A DNA stretch of 64,000 nt from JAZNGX01 sp045576675. Its GTDB lineage: Bacteria > Bacillota > Clostridia > Monoglobales > Firm-18. A program made the position numbers and the translations under genes. The notes under the pieces are model-generated. The model did not search any database. It was not told the DNA's origin and worked only from the letters and a program-made list of their open reading frames with translations. The stretch is taken from positions 5,157-69,156 of the forward strand of contig JAZNGX010000176.1 in assembly GCA_045576675.1 (NCBI GenBank), in the 5' to 3' direction. Shown here one piece after another: positions 8,845 through 17,673 of this stretch (positions are counted from its first letter, which is position 1; each line of letters starts with the position of its first letter).

Positions 8845-9744
8845 ATGACCGGTAAGATATTTAACATTCAGCGTTTTTCAACAAATGACGGTCCGGGCAT
8901 AAGAACTACTGTCTTTTTAAAAGGCTGTCCTCTTTCTTGCATATGGTGTCATAACCCGGAATCACAATCAATTTATCCTGAGATTTTTTATGATGAAAGA
9001 AAATGCATGTATTGCAGAATGTGCGAAAAAATCTGCAAACATAATCAACACATATTTGATTCAAGCAAACATATTTTTTTGCGTAACAACTGCGAAAAAT
9101 GTATGGAATGTGTAGCGGAATGTCCTGCAGGGGCTTTTGAGATTTGCGGAAAAGAATCAACTGTTGATAAAATCATTTCTGAAGTTGTAAAAGATACAGA
9201 GTTTTATGAACAATCAGGCGGCGGTATTACGCTTTCCGGCGGTGAGCCTCTTATGCAATATGAGTTTTCTCTTGAAATATTGAAAAAAGCTAAAGAAAAA
9301 AGTATTCATACTGCAGTTGAAACAAGTGGATATTGCAATAGAAATTTAAACAAAATAAGCAGATATGTCGATTTATGGTTATATGACATAAAACTGTTTT
9401 CAGAAAGTGAGCATATTAAATGTACAGGTGTTTCAAACAAAAAAATACTTGATAATCTATATTTCCTCGACAACAATGGAGAAAAAATCATTTTACGATG
9501 CCCGATAATTCCTGAAATCAACAATACACAAGAGCATTTTGACAGAGTTGCCAATCTGGCAAACAACTTAAAAAATGTTAAAGCAATACATTTTGAGCCA
9601 TACCATCCTATGGGGATTGATAAAGCAACCAACCTTGGAATAACTAAAGTATATAAAAACAAAAATTTTCTGCAAAAAGAGGATATAAGCCTTTTTGCAA
9701 ACAGCGTAAGAAATAAAACAAATATTGTTGTTGAAGTCTTATAA
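8845..9744 (+). CDS. Glycyl-radical-enzyme activating enzyme (radical SAM)
   Basis: The activase has 299 residues. The radical-SAM cluster motif Cx3Cx2C is C28, C32 and C35 in GCPLSCIWCHNPES. A bacterial-ferredoxin insert with two 4Fe-4S motifs follows (about 51-95: CMYCRMCEKIC and CEKCMECVAECPAG), the form found with GRE dehydratases rather than the short PFL activase. QSGGGITLSGGEPLMQ is the SAM-binding GGE motif. Its ATG follows the GRE stop codon with no gap (TAAATG), so translation is probably coupled. It installs the glycyl radical on the upstream enzyme. Confidence 0.95.
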   Translation: MTGKIFNIQRFSTNDGPGIRTTVFLKGCPLSCIWCHNPESQSIYPEIFYDERKCMYCRMCEKICKHNQHIFDSSKHIFLRNNCEKCMECVAECPAGAFEICGKESTVDKIISEVVKDTEFYEQSGGGITLSGGEPLMQYEFSLEILKKAKEKSIHTAVETSGYCNRNLNKISRYVDLWLYDIKLFSESEHIKCTGVSNKKILDNLYFLDNNGEKIILRCPIIPEINNTQEHFDRVANLANNLKNVKAIHFEPYHPMGIDKATNLGITKVYKNKNFLQKEDISLFANSVRNKTNIVVEVL

Positions 9745-9749
9745 ATTAA

Positions 9750-9780
9750 GAAGAAGGCGGGTTATCCGCCTTCTTCCTTT
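9750..9780. terminator. bidirectional terminator after the GRE operon
   Basis: An 11-bp stem (gaagaaggcgg / ccgccttcttc) with a 5-base loop has pyrimidine-rich tails on both sides. It separates the GRE operon from the convergent spoVT gene. Confidence 0.85.
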
Positions 9781-9863
9781 GAATTTACTTTGAATTCTGT
9801 ACCAATTTTATTTAATTAAAACACATTGCTTTATGCAGTCTGTGCATTTTATCCTAGCCAAAA

Positions 9864-10406
9864 TTATTCTTCCATTTGTTTTCCTAAAAACATTGATGCA
9901 CTTTTTGCAAGCTTTTCTTCAGTATCCGAGAAAGTTATATCTCCATCATTCAAAAATACTACTGCACCAATCGAGTCACCCTCTGATATAATCGGCTGAA
10001 TTACACCTGCATTATATTTATCCGTTCCGTCAACCACACTCATATTTTTTGTTACACCGTTTTTAACAACAAAAGCGGTTTTTTCTTCCATTATTTTTTC
10101 TATGTCGTCGGATACTCTTTTGTCAAGAAACTCTTTTTTAGGTGCTCCCGAAACCGCAATTATGTTATCCTTGTCTGAAATACAAACAGGGCAACCTGCA
10201 GTTTTTGCCAAAGCCTCGGCATATTGCACAGCAAAATTGCCAAGCTCTCCAATCGGAGAATATTTCTTGAATATAACCTCACCATCTCTATTTGTAAATA
10301 TTTCCAAAGGGTCGCCCTCACGAATTCGCATTGTACGTCTTATTTCTTTAGGTATGACAACACGTCCTAAGTCGTCTATTCTTCTTACAATTCCTGTTGC
10401 TTTCAT
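9864..10406 (-). CDS. spoVT: SpoVT, stage V sporulation regulator (AbrB family)
   Basis: SpoVT is a forespore transcription factor that tunes sigma-G genes. An N-terminal SpoVT/AbrB swapped-hairpin DNA-binding domain (MKATGIVRRIDDLGRVVIPK onward, residues 1-50) is joined to a GAF-like domain (about 60-178). The length of 180 residues matches the family (about 178). The reading frame stays open further upstream to 10523, but the start is placed at 10406 because AGGAGC lies eight bases before it and the family begins there. It stands alone, 113 bases after the DMT gene. Confidence 0.96.
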   Translation of the reverse strand: MKATGIVRRIDDLGRVVIPKEIRRTMRIREGDPLEIFTNRDGEVIFKKYSPIGELGNFAVQYAEALAKTAGCPVCISDKDNIIAVSGAPKKEFLDKRVSDDIEKIMEEKTAFVVKNGVTKNMSVVDGTDKYNAGVIQPIISEGDSIGAVVFLNDGDITFSDTEEKLAKSASMFLGKQMEE

Positions 10407-10519
10407 ATTGTAAATGCTCCTTTTGTTTGAATTTACAGTAGTATTGTGTGCAACTGAGGAATTTTTATGTAAAGAAAAAATTGGTACATTTATTAATGCA
10501 CCAATTTCAAAAGCACAAA

Positions 10520-11368
10520 TCAAATATTTAATAATACAACAGATACTATGCCTAATATAAAGCCTGCAAACTGTTTGTTCGTAAGTCTTTCTTTATAAAA
10601 TACTCTCGAAACAACATATGTAACAATAATTCCGCCTGCAGAAATTAGAGGAAACATTATAGAAACAGACATTCTTGCAGATAAAATCATAACAAACAGA
10701 TTAACTGCTCCGTTCATCAGACCGCAGATTAGTCCGTAATGCCAACCACATTTAATATAATTTACCATTTCTTTTCTTTCTTTAACAAAGCAAATAATCA
10801 AAAGTACAACGGCAGAAATCAAAAGTGCAATTATCATAAATTCGTTTTTGTATGCGCCGTCAAATCTTACCTGCTGTAAATTCTGAAATACCGAGCATAA
10901 GCCACCTGATACAAACGCTATTATTACACTTATTACCCATTTTAACGATATTGTTGCATCATCACCTGTTTTGTTGATGAGAAACAAAGAAATCATCAGC
11001 AAAATAATTCCCGGAATAAATCCGATGCTCATAGACTCGTGTAGAAAAATCAGTCCGTAAACCGTTGGCAACATAAGCGAATATGATGAAATAAGGCTTG
11101 TTAACGAAACTGAACCACAAGCGATTGCAATAAAAATCGAAACATTCGACAACGAAAAAACTGTTGCAAACAAAATCGAATATGGGATTATTTTTGCATC
11201 AAAGTACATATTTTTTGACGTAAGCACAAAGAAAAGCATCGATGCAACAGCAGTTAACACACCGAACAAATATACGCCGTCACCTTTTGTTTTTTCAGAA
11301 TATGGTTTTTTTATAATGTTCTGACCTGCAACAAACAGTATTATTGTTACCAGATATAAAGCATTCAT
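10520..11368 (-). CDS. DMT-superfamily (EamA-like) permease
   Basis: The protein has 282 residues with about ten hydrophobic segments arranged as two five-helix halves, the plan of drug/metabolite transporters. The second half ends MFPLISAGGIIVTYVVSRVFYKERLT, the usual EamA end region with the short charged turn before the last helix. It starts at ATG behind GGGAGG, 19 bases after the upstream TIM-barrel gene, and is probably co-transcribed with the glycan locus. A sugar or a metabolite of that pathway is a possible cargo, but nothing in the sequence names it. Confidence 0.8.
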   Translation of the reverse strand: MNALYLVTIILFVAGQNIIKKPYSEKTKGDGVYLFGVLTAVASMLFFVLTSKNMYFDAKIIPYSILFATVFSLSNVSIFIAIACGSVSLTSLISSYSLMLPTVYGLIFLHESMSIGFIPGIILLMISLFLINKTGDDATISLKWVISVIIAFVSGGLCSVFQNLQQVRFDGAYKNEFMIIALLISAVVLLIICFVKERKEMVNYIKCGWHYGLICGLMNGAVNLFVMILSARMSVSIMFPLISAGGIIVTYVVSRVFYKERLTNKQFAGFILGIVSVVLLNI

Positions 11369-11387
11369 TTAATTCCTCCCAAAAGTA

Positions 11388-13070
11388 TTAACCCTTCCAG
11401 TTAGGATTAAATCCGCTTATATCGTTGCCGTCCAACATCAGTGTTCGATAATATGTAAGCAAATCGTCAACCTTTATATTGTCATTGTTAATACTTCTTA
11501 TTGTGTTATATTCAGGCAAATTCCAAGCCAGATGATTTGTATTCCAGCAATGGAATTTTTTAACACCTGCATTTTGCATTTGTGCAACAACCTTTTTGTA
11601 ATAATCAAGGGTCTGAGTGTTAGCCCACGGTAATACATTATATACCTCAACTCCATATTTTTCAAGAGCAAGATATTCTTTTGCGTAACCCAAAACCTTT
11701 TCTACGTTTGTTGCAAAGTTTCTTTTTACAATTTCAGTATCTAACGTTTTGGCGTTATACTTATCCATATCAATTGTGCCATCATCCTTAAGGCATCCGT
11801 CAAGGTCTTCGTATATTTCCATATCGTGCTGAGTGGCAGCATCAATAAGACCAAGCCTTGCCCATTCTTCGACATCAAGACCAAGATGCTTTGATGTTGC
11901 AAGACCATAATCTGTAATTACGTTAAGCCTAATATTGCTACCGATTAATTCTCTTACCCGTTTTACAAAGTCTGTCATAAATTCGCACCAAACACCATGC
12001 AATCTTTCATCTGAAACAGGCAAAGTAATCGGGTCAACATCAGGATACAACTCCCTAAATCTGTCTATAACAGGCTGTTCAAATCCAATATGAATACCTC
12101 TTGTAAATATCAGTGAAATTCCGTCAAAACCACACTCAAGGCCTAATTTCAATGAATTGAGCATATAATCTCTTACCTCGGGATAAGCAAATGAACAAGC
12201 TTTTATTGTTCTGCCGTCACGGTTTTTACAATAATACTGCTTGTTATCAGCAAAGAAATTCTTACTGTAAAACGGAATTCCGCCACTTAATACAAAATTG
12301 GCAGGACTCATTCTGACCGATGAGTACATTTTCATTCCATATTTGTGTCCATATTCAACATATCTGGTCAAAAGCTTTTTCGGCTCAAAATTGTAACCAT
12401 TCCATTTTTTGGGAAGAAAGCTTGAAAGCGGCACATAGCTGTCATCTTGAATCTGATCTCCAAAAGGATATGTTTCAATATTGCAAATATCAACATTTGA
12501 ATTTTTCAGTGCATATATCTTCATCAATGTGTCATCATAGGTTTTATATTCCTCTGTGATGAACGGGTCAATATCAATATGCCCCTGAACACATCTGTTT
12601 TTCTCGCCATTGTAAGCTTCTATTTCAGCCTCATCCATTTTTTCGCATCTTATCCATACCAGATTTGATGCAGGATTCCCGTTGGTTTCAGGCTTCCTGA
12701 TAATAAGCCTTTGTCCAGTTAAATCAGCACTTTTCCAATAATACTCCTGCATATATTCATAAGTCATCCACACCTTTGGATTACCCTGTGGCGGAGTTCT
12801 TAAGCCTGCAAAACATAAATCATCAGTAAGCTTTGCATAAGTATAATGGTCAGTTCCAAAATCAATCTGACACAAGTAAATTCTGTGCCATCCCTCAAGA
12901 TCAAGCTCAAGCTCAATATTTTCAGGTCGTGCTTCCTGAGCTGCCACCAACATTGTGCCGGTTCCAAGCTTTGTTTCATAAGACATACTACGCCATTTTG
13001 ACAATTCAAATTTCTCTGATATGTTTTCTTTGTTCACGGCAATAGCCGGCAAGTCATAAAAAACACTCAT
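11388..13070 (-). CDS. Cytosolic TIM-barrel, glycoside-hydrolase-like protein, function unknown
   Basis: The protein has 560 residues and no signal peptide. Residues about 1-150 look like a beta-sandwich (EGWHRIYLCQIDFG, LTGQRLIIRKPE). From about 190 on, the segments DICNIETYPFGDQ, EYGHKYGMKMYSSVRM, ECGFDGISLIFTRG, IRLNVITDYG and VEVYNVLPWANT look like successive strands of a (beta/alpha)8 barrel of the unassigned 'glycosyl hydrolase-like' type. The start is at ATG 13070 after GGGGAGAG; the frame is open to 13136 but has no ribosome site there. It lies downstream of the SLH genes and 19 bases before a DMT permease. I do not recognise a CAZy family. Confidence 0.6.
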   Translation of the reverse strand: MSVFYDLPAIAVNKENISEKFELSKWRSMSYETKLGTGTMLVAAQEARPENIELELDLEGWHRIYLCQIDFGTDHYTYAKLTDDLCFAGLRTPPQGNPKVWMTYEYMQEYYWKSADLTGQRLIIRKPETNGNPASNLVWIRCEKMDEAEIEAYNGEKNRCVQGHIDIDPFITEEYKTYDDTLMKIYALKNSNVDICNIETYPFGDQIQDDSYVPLSSFLPKKWNGYNFEPKKLLTRYVEYGHKYGMKMYSSVRMSPANFVLSGGIPFYSKNFFADNKQYYCKNRDGRTIKACSFAYPEVRDYMLNSLKLGLECGFDGISLIFTRGIHIGFEQPVIDRFRELYPDVDPITLPVSDERLHGVWCEFMTDFVKRVRELIGSNIRLNVITDYGLATSKHLGLDVEEWARLGLIDAATQHDMEIYEDLDGCLKDDGTIDMDKYNAKTLDTEIVKRNFATNVEKVLGYAKEYLALEKYGVEVYNVLPWANTQTLDYYKKVVAQMQNAGVKKFHCWNTNHLAWNLPEYNTIRSINNDNIKVDDLLTYYRTLMLDGNDISGFNPNWKG

Positions 13071-13097
13071 ATAAATCTCTCCCCTGATAATATTAAC

Positions 13098-13134
13098 GGC
13101 TCTTTTGCGTGTATTAAACGCACGCAAAAGAACC
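13098..13134 (-). other. intergenic hairpin between SLH gene and TIM-barrel gene
   Basis: Fourteen-base arms (13134-13121 and 13111-13098) flank a 9-base loop. In the minus-strand transcript the arms pair fully with one G-U pair; in plus-strand RNA the same position would be an A-C mismatch, so the structure fits the minus transcript. No long U-run follows, so it may stabilise or attenuate the operon mRNA rather than end it. Confidence 0.55.
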
Positions 13135-13141
13135 ATTTGAA

Positions 13142-15868
13142 TTAATATTTGTATACTACAATTCCGTATAAAACGCCCGTTGTTGTATGTATTGCAACTC
13201 TGTAATTCGGATTCATTGAATATACATATGACTGCAGCTCGTTTGCACTTAATTGTGTAATCTTTTTATCACTTCTGCTCATATCACACAAATAAATCAT
13301 CTTTAAATTGCCGCCAATCCTATATATACCACTGCTTCCGGTCGGGTCAACAGGTGCTCCCGCAGTTGCAGGAATATTCATAGTTGTTTTAATAACATTT
13401 GAATTCGCCTGATGGATAATACCATAGAACAAATGATGATCAGCACCGGCGGTACCAGCATTTGAACCATCGTTGAACAATATCTGACCGGGAAGTGTGT
13501 TACCTGCACTTGCATCAAATACAGGACCGTTGTTATGAATCTCATAAACAAGACCGTCAACATCAGAATATGCTATAATATCACCCTTGCTAATATTGCT
13601 TACCAAAGAAGGATCTTCAACAGTAAGCTTAACCTTTGCGTTGCCTGCCATCGTGATACCGTCAATTTTAATAACTTCAACTCCATCGTCGTCAAATGTC
13701 GTTTTCATATCGGTAACAAGTGTAAGTGAATCGTATCCTGCACCTGAGCCTCCGCCTGATGTATCTCTTATAACAATAGCTTTTGCAACAGCATCATCAT
13801 CAAAATCAACACCGTATGCATCAACAGTAATATTTGTCTGACCAATTATATAAGTATTAAGATAATTTGTGTTTCTGATTTTATATAATCCGTCATTTCC
13901 ATAATTTGCAGGGTCCGCAGGCACCGCAAAAATAACAGTACTGCTATCTAATAGGAAGCTTACATTATTTCCGCTGAAGAAAAATTCTCCCCACTTAGAC
14001 CAACGGTTACCTGTTGAAGTGTACTTAGACAAATTCGCAGCTGTTTCGCCTCTTCCTGAAACTGAGGTATCAATAGCATTGATAGTGTTTTTCCCGTTTG
14101 TGGTAAAGCGTATAAGCTGCGGAATCGAGTCAGCCTGTACAACACCTGCATCGTCAGTTTTCAAGTCTGTAAGTGCATCTGTTCCGCTTTTCTTTGTGCC
14201 GTCAATAGTGATTTTTTCGTCAGTATTGTACACCTCTGGTTCAAGTGCATCCTCAGCAAGCAGCTTAACATACAAGCTTTCGCTCATTGTATTTTCAGTT
14301 TCTGTAGCTTTAATCAAATAACCGAACTTCCATTTGTCAGAAGTGTCAAGGCTTACTGCGGCAACCTTTTCATCCATATCAAGATAGAACACACCGCTAT
14401 CGCCCACACTTAAATCAATCGCATTGTTGTTTCCGGCAGTAACCGCTGCCATATAACTGTCTGCAATGCGGAAGCTTTCGCCATCAACTGTTATTATTTC
14501 ACCCTCGGCATCGACTTCGATATTTGAAATCACACCAAATACAGGGTCGTTAAATACAGTGGCAGTTAACACTGATAAATCATTACTTAGTGCAACTGAT
14601 AAAACATCCCACTTGGAAAGGTCACCGATTCCGATATCGTCTCCCCACATACCTTTAAGTGACACTATATCATAATCATCAGGTGAAATTGAAATCATAC
14701 TGCCATACATATCTGCTACAAATCCATCAGATACATTCACAGAATTTACAACATAATTTGTAAATTCAAACACGTTTATTACATCGTAAACATAGTCGTC
14801 ATTGTTGTCTATAAGTGTAACAGTACCAGTTGCAGGAGCAAGTGTATCCAGAGTAAAGCCAGGGAATGCAACTCCGTTGTAAATAACGTCAACCTCATCA
14901 GAAATCTCATATTCTATAGCCTTTTTGTCGCCTTCAACAACAAAATTTGTATATGAGAACTGAGCACTTGTGCGAAGTATATCATCCGCCTTTACAGTTA
15001 CAATATTATTCTTTCTGTCATTTAATGTGTATGTTATTATTTCGTAATCATCATTTTCGTCTTCAATGTAATACGCCTTTACATTGTAACCAAGATAATC
15101 ACCAATGTCCAAATCACCTGCAAAATAGCTGACACCATTGATACGTACAATGTTTTCAGGCTGCTTTGCCTTTCTTGTAAGTGTTGTTATTTCATTTGCA
15201 TCAATAATTCCATCAACAGTTTTAATATCAAAGTTTACATCAAGCAGTGTTTCGCCCTCAATTGCCTTATACTCTTTGGCAACACCAAAGCCAACCTGCT
15301 GCAACACCTCAGTGTGCAATGCTTTGTATATTAAATTAATAAGCTTTTCATAAGTAATGTCCTCTCCAACAAGACCTGTAACGTCATTGCAGATTTTAAC
15401 CTCATTACCTATTGTTAAATATCCAACAGGATATCCGCCGTTTTTATCAGCAAGCATTTCGTAGCCGATAACATTAACAAGTGCTGTTACTGCCTCTTCA
15501 TACTTTACAGTGTCATCAGGTCTGAAGCTGCCATCACCAAAGCCACTTACAACGCCAAGGTCGGCTGCCGCCTGAATACTGCCTGCATAAGCGTTTTTGG
15601 CAATATCATTGAATGAATACGACTGATAAACCATATTCTTTGTGCTTTCAGCATTGTACAGCTTAAGAAGAATATCGCACATTTCTCCTCTTGTAATAAT
15701 ATGCTCTAGGTCATATTCATCGTCAGTCTGTATAACTCCGATTTGTTCCAGAAGTGTGATTGCCTTTTCAGTATAAGGCAACGAAGCATCAGAGCTTGCA
15801 TACGCAAATGGCACAGAAATAATACTTAATATTAATAACAGTGCCGTTAATTTGATTACTGTTTTCAA
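13142..15868 (-). CDS. Secreted S-layer-homology protein, 908 aa, unknown C-terminal region
   Basis: A signal peptide is evident (hydrophobic core TALLLILSIISVPFAYA). Residues about 30-190 hold SLH-type repeats (YSFNDIAKNAYAGSIQAAADLG, VVSGFGDGSFRPDDTVKYEEA), which bind cell-wall polymers. The remaining 700 residues are beta-rich with no catalytic motif I can see, and contain DGIIDANEITTLTRK and a Gly-rich stretch (GGGSGAG, about 710). Large N-terminal-SLH proteins of this build are common in Clostridia and are probably structural S-layer-like proteins. The start is TTG at 15868 after AGGAGG. It is 22 bases from the preceding SLH gene and clearly in the same operon. Confidence 0.75.
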   Translation of the reverse strand: MKTVIKLTALLLILSIISVPFAYASSDASLPYTEKAITLLEQIGVIQTDDEYDLEHIITRGEMCDILLKLYNAESTKNMVYQSYSFNDIAKNAYAGSIQAAADLGVVSGFGDGSFRPDDTVKYEEAVTALVNVIGYEMLADKNGGYPVGYLTIGNEVKICNDVTGLVGEDITYEKLINLIYKALHTEVLQQVGFGVAKEYKAIEGETLLDVNFDIKTVDGIIDANEITTLTRKAKQPENIVRINGVSYFAGDLDIGDYLGYNVKAYYIEDENDDYEIITYTLNDRKNNIVTVKADDILRTSAQFSYTNFVVEGDKKAIEYEISDEVDVIYNGVAFPGFTLDTLAPATGTVTLIDNNDDYVYDVINVFEFTNYVVNSVNVSDGFVADMYGSMISISPDDYDIVSLKGMWGDDIGIGDLSKWDVLSVALSNDLSVLTATVFNDPVFGVISNIEVDAEGEIITVDGESFRIADSYMAAVTAGNNNAIDLSVGDSGVFYLDMDEKVAAVSLDTSDKWKFGYLIKATETENTMSESLYVKLLAEDALEPEVYNTDEKITIDGTKKSGTDALTDLKTDDAGVVQADSIPQLIRFTTNGKNTINAIDTSVSGRGETAANLSKYTSTGNRWSKWGEFFFSGNNVSFLLDSSTVIFAVPADPANYGNDGLYKIRNTNYLNTYIIGQTNITVDAYGVDFDDDAVAKAIVIRDTSGGGSGAGYDSLTLVTDMKTTFDDDGVEVIKIDGITMAGNAKVKLTVEDPSLVSNISKGDIIAYSDVDGLVYEIHNNGPVFDASAGNTLPGQILFNDGSNAGTAGADHHLFYGIIHQANSNVIKTTMNIPATAGAPVDPTGSSGIYRIGGNLKMIYLCDMSRSDKKITQLSANELQSYVYSMNPNYRVAIHTTTGVLYGIVVYKY

Positions 15869-15890
15869 TGTGTGTTTCCTCCTCTCGCCA

Positions 15891-17669
15891 TTACTTTAAG
15901 CCAAGCAGCATATTTATAACCTTTGCAGCCTGAGCACGTGTTGTAAAATCAGTTGGTGCAAACATATTACCACCAACACCGTTAATAATCTCTGCACTGT
16001 AAAGAGCTGAAACACTTACCTTTGCATAATCAGCAATATCTTTACCGTCTTCAAAGCTTAATGCAAGATTGCCGTTAAGCTCTACACCTGCAGCAGTCAA
16101 AGCTCTGTAAGCCATTACAGCCATATCCTGACGTGTGATATTTTCGCCAACACCAAAGCTGTTGTCAAAGCCTTTAACTATACCAAGGCTGTCTGCAGTT
16201 GCTATATAAGGATAACACCAGTCTGCTTTTGCTACGTCGTTATAAACAACATCTGAGCTGTCTGCCTTCAAATCAAATGCAAGCACAAGCATTTTAACAA
16301 ACTGTTCTCTTGTAACATTGGCATTCGGAGCAAACCGGTCATCACCAACGCCGTTTATAACGCCAAGCTTTGCAAGATTGTAAATGCTTTCGTGAGCCCA
16401 AGAGCCAACCTCGTTTATATCTGAAAATGAAACAGTTGTTTCAACAGGCTTTGTTACTTCTTCTTTCTTTTCTTCAACATCGCCTAAATACGAAACGTTT
16501 GTTTTCACTCCACCGCCGAAGGAACCGCCGCCTCCGCCGCCACCTGATGAACCTCCGCCTGTTACAGGACGGTTGTTATTATTGCCCTGATTCTGATTAA
16601 CAGGTGTAAAGAAGTTTGCAAATGCAGTCTGTATTTCTGCAACTGATTTAAAGCTCTTATGAGCAAGTGCCTTACCAAGCTCAAGCTTGTCTGCAGTTAC
16701 AAAATCGCCACTTAAATCAAGATTTAAAATGTTGTTATAAGCAACAAGCACATCAGCTAAGCTTTCACGTGTTGCATTATTTACCATACCTATTGCAACC
16801 GCCACTTTATAACACTTGTTAATATCCTCTATATCAAGAGGTTTTAGCTGCTGACGAACATTCATAAAAGCCTTATGTATTTCTTCCTTATCTGTTTTTG
16901 CCTTGTACTCGTCCTCTTCTGTTTCATACTCGAAGTCTTCAGGCTTATATTCATCACCCAAGTCTATTGAAAGACATTCATCATAGCGTATAAGTGCTGC
17001 ACCGATATCTGTTGTTGTATTTAATGTACCAATACCAACAGCCTTTTCAAACAAGCCGACAAATTGTTCAATTGTTGTAATTGATGTAACTCCTGCTTCG
17101 TCTCTTACGGCAACAAAAGCTTCACCTGTTGCAGCTTCGGCTGAAGCATAAGCATTATAAAGCTCAGCAGGCACACTTAAAACACCTGTATCTGTCATAT
17201 TCTGCTTTAAAGCAAGCCCAATATTTGCTGTAGTTGCTGTACTTGCTGCCAACAATGCAGAATTCACTTCACCAACAGTTGCATAATAGAATGGTACTGT
17301 TCGCTGTGCTAATTCAATATCATCTGCACCCTCGCCAAGGATTATATTGTAATAACCGCTTTGGATATACGCAGGTAGCTTTATTGAGAAATCCACTGCA
17401 CCGTCTTCTGCAGTTGTTAATTCATCAACAGCGTAAACTATTGTTGCAAAATTTTGCGGAGTAATGTCCGCAGGTGTACTTCCTGCTGACATTACATACA
17501 CAGAGATTTTCTGCTCACCACCATCTGCAACACCGTTTAATGTAACCTGTCTTGTTTGACTGTTAACTGTAGCCGTTAATGAATATCCTGCTGAAAATAC
17601 ATTTAAACTAAAAGAGAAAATGCTAGCAATTATCAATACCAGTGTAACAATACTTTTAAATTTTTTCAT
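15891..17669 (-). CDS. Secreted protein with three C-terminal SLH domains, 592 aa
   Basis: A signal peptide (residues 1-26, ending NVFSA) is followed by a beta-sandwich-like segment, a helical middle part (about 130-360), a low-complexity Gly/Ser linker (about 375-395) and three SLH domains. These begin near VSFSDINEVGSWAHESI, VYNDVAKADWCYPYI and LSFEDGKDIADYAKVSV, with GVGDDRFAPNANVTREQF and GVGGNMFAPTDFTTRAQ. It is therefore exported and held on the wall. The N-terminal part matches nothing I know. Its start codon lies four bases after the stop of the upstream GH42-like gene, so the two are co-translated. A scaffold or glycan-display role is a guess. Confidence 0.75.
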   Translation of the reverse strand: MKKFKSIVTLVLIIASIFSFSLNVFSAGYSLTATVNSQTRQVTLNGVADGGEQKISVYVMSAGSTPADITPQNFATIVYAVDELTTAEDGAVDFSIKLPAYIQSGYYNIILGEGADDIELAQRTVPFYYATVGEVNSALLAASTATTANIGLALKQNMTDTGVLSVPAELYNAYASAEAATGEAFVAVRDEAGVTSITTIEQFVGLFEKAVGIGTLNTTTDIGAALIRYDECLSIDLGDEYKPEDFEYETEEDEYKAKTDKEEIHKAFMNVRQQLKPLDIEDINKCYKVAVAIGMVNNATRESLADVLVAYNNILNLDLSGDFVTADKLELGKALAHKSFKSVAEIQTAFANFFTPVNQNQGNNNNRPVTGGGSSGGGGGGGSFGGGVKTNVSYLGDVEEKKEEVTKPVETTVSFSDINEVGSWAHESIYNLAKLGVINGVGDDRFAPNANVTREQFVKMLVLAFDLKADSSDVVYNDVAKADWCYPYIATADSLGIVKGFDNSFGVGENITRQDMAVMAYRALTAAGVELNGNLALSFEDGKDIADYAKVSVSALYSAEIINGVGGNMFAPTDFTTRAQAAKVINMLLGLK

Positions 17670-17673
17670 TATT

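Noticed and set aside
9864..10523. SpoVT frame extended upstream to 10523
   Set aside because: The extra 39 codons have no ribosome site and do not belong to the SpoVT family; AGGAGC precedes the ATG at 10406.
16370..16600. Small plus-strand frames across the SLH genes
   Set aside because: They are reverse-strand shadows of Gly- and Ser-rich coding sequence, with no ribosome sites.
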